Shown piece by piece: positions 12,991 to 15,458 of a DNA stretch of 15,458 bases (position 1 is the stretch's first letter; every line of letters begins with the position of its first letter). The notes under the pieces were generated by a model. It worked only from the letters and a program-made list of their open reading frames with translations, was not told the origin of the DNA and did no database searches. Position numbers and translations under genes: made by a program. Source of the stretch: Acidobacteriota bacterium (GTDB taxonomy: Bacteria > Acidobacteriota > Terriglobia > Terriglobales > Acidobacteriaceae); assembly GCA_003224785.1 (NCBI GenBank), contig QHZV01000020.1, positions 1 to 15,458 on the forward strand. The letters are read 5' to 3'.

Positions 12991-14355
12991 ATGGCGAGAA
13001 GATCTGGTTCCACCATCCAGGACGAGTTGTACTCAACGCCCGACGGTCTGGCGCGCGAAGAACTTGACGACGCTCGCCTGCTCGACTTGGACGCGGAGAA
13101 GGAATCGCCATTTCTGAGGGCGCAAAAGCGTGTCGCTGCGCGTCGCGGTCCACTTCCGAAGAAAACTGCTGCACGGTTGCTGTGGGCGTTTGTAGCTATT
13201 GTTGCGGCTGCGCTTGTGGCGATCGGTGCAGGTGCGCTGTATCACTATGGAGAGCGCTCCTGGCGTTTCCGGCTGCAGTCGAGCGACGACATTGAAATGG
13301 CCGGGCTCAGCAATGTGACGCGCGCCCAAGTGATGGAAGTGATGGGCGGCGACATCGGCCGCAACGTTTTCTACATTCCTCTCGATCAACGTCAAAAACA
13401 GCTGGAGCAGATTCCGTGGGTGGAGTCCGCCAGCGTGATGAGGTTTTCGCCGGATCGGATCAAGATCGAAATCCACGAGCGTACTCCAGTGGCGTTTGCG
13501 CGCATGGGGTCCAAAATTTCACTGATTGACGCCGGTGGCGTCCTCATGGAACTTTCCGCCAAGAAGAAATATTCATTCCCTGTCATCGTGGGCATGAATT
13601 CCGGCGAGCCGCTTTCAACTCGTGCAGCCAGAATGAAGATTTACAACGAAGTCGTGCGCGAACTGGATTCCGGAGGCATGCACTACTCGCAGGATTTGAG
13701 CGAGGTGGACCTTACTGATCCTGAAGACGTGAAAGTCATGACCAACGACGCTGATGGCGAGGTGCTGGTGCACCTGGGGTCTTCGAACTATATAGACCGC
13801 GTCAAGATCTACGTGGCGCATTTGCGGGAATGGCGGCAGCAGTTTGAAAAATTGGAATCTGTGGACTTGAGGTATGACCGGCAGATCGTAGTCAATCCTG
13901 ATCTTCATGGAGCGGCGCACCAGCCGGCGATTTCCGCGGCAGCCGCGAAAGCAGCGATTGCGGCTGGCGTGAAACCCACGGCATTGGTAAGTCGAGACTC
14001 GCTGAAGGGCTTTACTCTGCATAGCTCTGTGATTCCCAGCCTTTCGCAAAATGCGCGAAAGGGTGGGGCATCCTCGTCGTTGCTCACATCTGCACAAAAA
14101 ACGCATAAGGATATGATCGCCTCGCTATCGACGTCTTCTGCCCAAAAAGCGCACAAAGATGGAGTGCAATCTGCCTCGCTGAAATCTCCGAGCGTTAGGG
14201 ATCCACGAAGAGTCGCACGCTGGCACAAACGTTGGGTATCAAAAAAGCAGCCGGCTAAACCGGTTATGCACACTGCGACAGCGAACCAGAAAACGCAATC
14301 CACGACAGCTTTACAGAAGCCGAGCCCCGGAATTCCGAAAGGACAACAAAACTAG
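12991..14355 (+). CDS. ftsQ: cell division protein FtsQ with long repeat-bearing C-terminal tail
   Basis: Bitopic divisome protein linking early and late division factors. 454 residues from the ATG at 12991 (a TTG directly before it is also in frame but less likely). It has a charged cytoplasmic N-terminus (1-60), a membrane helix LLWAFVAIVAAALVAIGAGA (about 63-82) and a POTRA domain near 97-166: DIEMAGLSNVTRAQVMEVMG, then IPWVESASVMR and IKIEIHERTPVAF. The FtsQ beta domain runs to about 305, with SLIDAGGVLM at 177-186. The usual protein would end about there. Here some 147 extra residues follow, Ala-, Ser-, Lys- and His-rich, containing a REP-encoded stretch and the duplicated SAQKTHKD/SAQKAHKD. 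ftsA starts 3 bp after the stop, which supports co-transcription. Upstream is a divergent ZIP gene, not murB/murC or ddl. The ribosome binding site is weak. Confidence 0.93.
   Translation: MARRSGSTIQDELYSTPDGLAREELDDARLLDLDAEKESPFLRAQKRVAARRGPLPKKTAARLLWAFVAIVAAALVAIGAGALYHYGERSWRFRLQSSDDIEMAGLSNVTRAQVMEVMGGDIGRNVFYIPLDQRQKQLEQIPWVESASVMRFSPDRIKIEIHERTPVAFARMGSKISLIDAGGVLMELSAKKKYSFPVIVGMNSGEPLSTRAARMKIYNEVVRELDSGGMHYSQDLSEVDLTDPEDVKVMTNDADGEVLVHLGSSNYIDRVKIYVAHLREWRQQFEKLESVDLRYDRQIVVNPDLHGAAHQPAISAAAAKAAIAAGVKPTALVSRDSLKGFTLHSSVIPSLSQNARKGGASSSLLTSAQKTHKDMIASLSTSSAQKAHKDGVQSASLKSPSVRDPRRVARWHKRWVSKKQPAKPVMHTATANQKTQSTTALQKPSPGIPKGQQN
14035..14067. repeat. REP-like hairpin (GGGTGGGC family), copy 3, inside the ftsQ frame
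   Basis: The left arm CCCAGCCTTTCGC (14035-14047) pairs with GCGAAAGGGTGGG (14055-14067) at 12 of 13 positions around a 7-base loop. It is the same layout as 8711-8741. It encodes roughly residues 349-359 of FtsQ without breaking the frame, in the non-conserved tail. Confidence 0.72.
14089..14160 (+). repeat. degenerate direct repeat in the ftsQ tail
   Basis: The 24-base segments 14089-14112 and 14137-14160 agree at 20 positions and encode SAQKTHKD and SAQKAHKD, with a 48-base period. They lie just downstream of the REP-like hairpin in the tail. Confidence 0.6.
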
Positions 14356-14358
14356 TCG

Positions 14359-15458
14359 ATGGCAAAAGCGAACGACAATTTTCTGACGGCGATTGACGTA
14401 GGGAGCGCAAAGACTTGCGTGCTGGTGGCGGAGATCACTGAGAACGGGTTGCGCTATCGCGGACATGGACTCGCGGATTCGCGCGGGTCGCGCAAGGGAA
14501 TCATTGTTGATCTGGAGAAGGCGGTGGCCTCGATTCAGAAGGCGGTCGAGAAGGCGGAAGACAGCTGCGGGTTTGCTATTGAGCACGCACTTCTGGGAGT
14601 GGCTGGTTCGCACGTGCGCGGAATTAATACGCACGGAGGGTTGGTCTTCACTCGTGCGCGGGAGATTGGGCGCGAAGAAATTCGCATGGCGGTGGATAAG
14701 GCGCGGGCAATTCCGCTGCCGCCGGATAGGGAAGTTCTGCACCTGCTGCCGCAGGAATTTATTTTGGACGAGCAGCACGGGGTGCATGATCCCTTGGGAA
14801 TGATCGCCACTCGCCTTGAGGTCCGTGTGCACATGATTTCGGCAGCGAGTTCGGCGGCGCAAAACGTGATCACGGCTGTGAACCGCGCCGGCGTGCATGT
14901 GGACGATACCGTATTCGAACCGCTGGCGTGCGCCGATTCGGTTCTTCGTTCAGACGAGCGTGAGTTGGGAATCTGCCTGGCCGACATTGGCGCAGGTTCG
15001 ACCAATGTGATCGTGATTCAGGAAGGTGCGGTCGCTCATACCGCGGTGCTGCCAGTGGGAGGCGACCACTTCACCAGCGATCTTTCTGTCGGACTTTGTA
15101 CGCCGCTTGTCGAGGCCGAGAAGATCAAAAAGTCGTACGGGAATGCGATTGTCACTTTGATTCCCGAGGGCAACGAAGTCGAAGTGCCTTCTGTGGGAGA
15201 TCGTCCGTCGCGGCTAGTTTCGCAACGCATGGCGGGAGAAATCCTGGAGCCGCGGGCGCGGGAACTGTTCGAGATGCTGCGTGAGAATCTGCGACATGCC
15301 GGAATGCTGGAAGTCTGCGCTGCCGGGCTGGTGCTAAGTGGTGGAGGATCGCGACTGCCAGGGCTTATGGACATCGCCGACTCAGTGCTACGCAAGCCCA
15401 TCCGCATGGCCTGGCCGGCGCCGATCGCGAAAATGCCGGCAACGCTTGCAGAGCCTGA
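14359..15458 (+). CDS. ftsA: cell division protein FtsA, first 366 residues (3' end beyond the window)
   Basis: Actin-like ATPase that anchors FtsZ to the membrane and recruits later division proteins. It starts MAKANDNFLTAIDVGSAKTC, with the phosphate-1 motif DVGSAKT. The SHRGIIVDLEKA-type segment is present as SRKGIIVDLEKA. The phosphate-2 motif LADIGAGSTNVIV and the adenosine motif LSGGGSRLPG near residue 335 are present. The SHS2-like 1C region (about 85-160) contains LPPDREVLHLLPQEFILD, as in FtsA. The frame is open to the last base and ends within MPATLAEP, just before the final conserved part; family length is about 400-420, so the membrane-targeting helix is not seen. It starts 3 bp after the ftsQ stop. 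ftsZ would be expected next, outside the window. Confidence 0.96.
   Translation, partial: MAKANDNFLTAIDVGSAKTCVLVAEITENGLRYRGHGLADSRGSRKGIIVDLEKAVASIQKAVEKAEDSCGFAIEHALLGVAGSHVRGINTHGGLVFTRAREIGREEIRMAVDKARAIPLPPDREVLHLLPQEFILDEQHGVHDPLGMIATRLEVRVHMISAASSAAQNVITAVNRAGVHVDDTVFEPLACADSVLRSDERELGICLADIGAGSTNVIVIQEGAVAHTAVLPVGGDHFTSDLSVGLCTPLVEAEKIKKSYGNAIVTLIPEGNEVEVPSVGDRPSRLVSQRMAGEILEPRARELFEMLRENLRHAGMLEVCAAGLVLSGGGSRLPGLMDIADSVLRKPIRMAWPAPIAKMPATLAEP

Overview
The window looks like chromosomal DNA of an acidobacterium (Acidobacteriota, Terriglobia/Koribacter-like). The main reasons are a secreted VWFA protein of the type named after Acidobacteria, an acidobacterial SpoIVB/S55-like secreted protein, moderately high GC, and several families of short palindromic and heptameric intergenic repeats. 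No phage, integrase, CRISPR array, rRNA or tRNA was seen. The assignment comes from reading protein sequences, not from a database search.

Layout, left to right. (1) 1-3637, minus strand: a lipoprotein-export-type ABC transporter (permease lolC/E, then ATPase lolD) followed by the 5' part of clpC, which runs off the left edge. (2) 3763-4955, plus strand: a broken MFS exporter gene (EntS/MFS_3 type) with a frame change and an apparent loss of about 25 codons. (3) 4990-6195, minus: a secreted protein with an EreA/ChaN-like Glu-x-His pattern. (4) 6454-8595 and 8772-10574, minus: a secreted beta-propeller protein and, upstream of it, an S55-like peptidase whose Ser and His motifs are in the reverse order to SpoIVB. 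(5) 10721-11959, plus and divergent from the peptidase: the secreted VWFA protein. (6) 12070-12784, minus: a ZIP-family metal transporter split by a single frameshift. (7) 12991-15458, plus: ftsQ and ftsA (3' end cut by the window), part of the division cluster.

How the genes fit together: most products act at the envelope. They cover lipoprotein sorting (Lol), secreted or periplasmic proteins (EreA-like, propeller, S55, VWFA), metal import (ZIP) and septum assembly (FtsQ, FtsA). ClpC is the cytosolic unfoldase exception. The S55, propeller and VWFA genes form an uncharacterised neighbourhood of exported proteins. Two of the ten protein-coding loci carry frame disruptions.

Repeats are the most distinctive layer. 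Degenerate GCTnnnA heptamer arrays sit in three intergenic regions. Hairpin elements of three families sit between genes. One hairpin lies inside the ftsQ reading frame, and another would wrongly extend the propeller gene if taken as coding. A 42-bp copy of the propeller gene's 3' end, differing at mostly synonymous positions, lies 143 bp downstream of the original. I found no clear new multi-gene system; the permuted S55 protein and the repeat invasion of ftsQ are the best leads.
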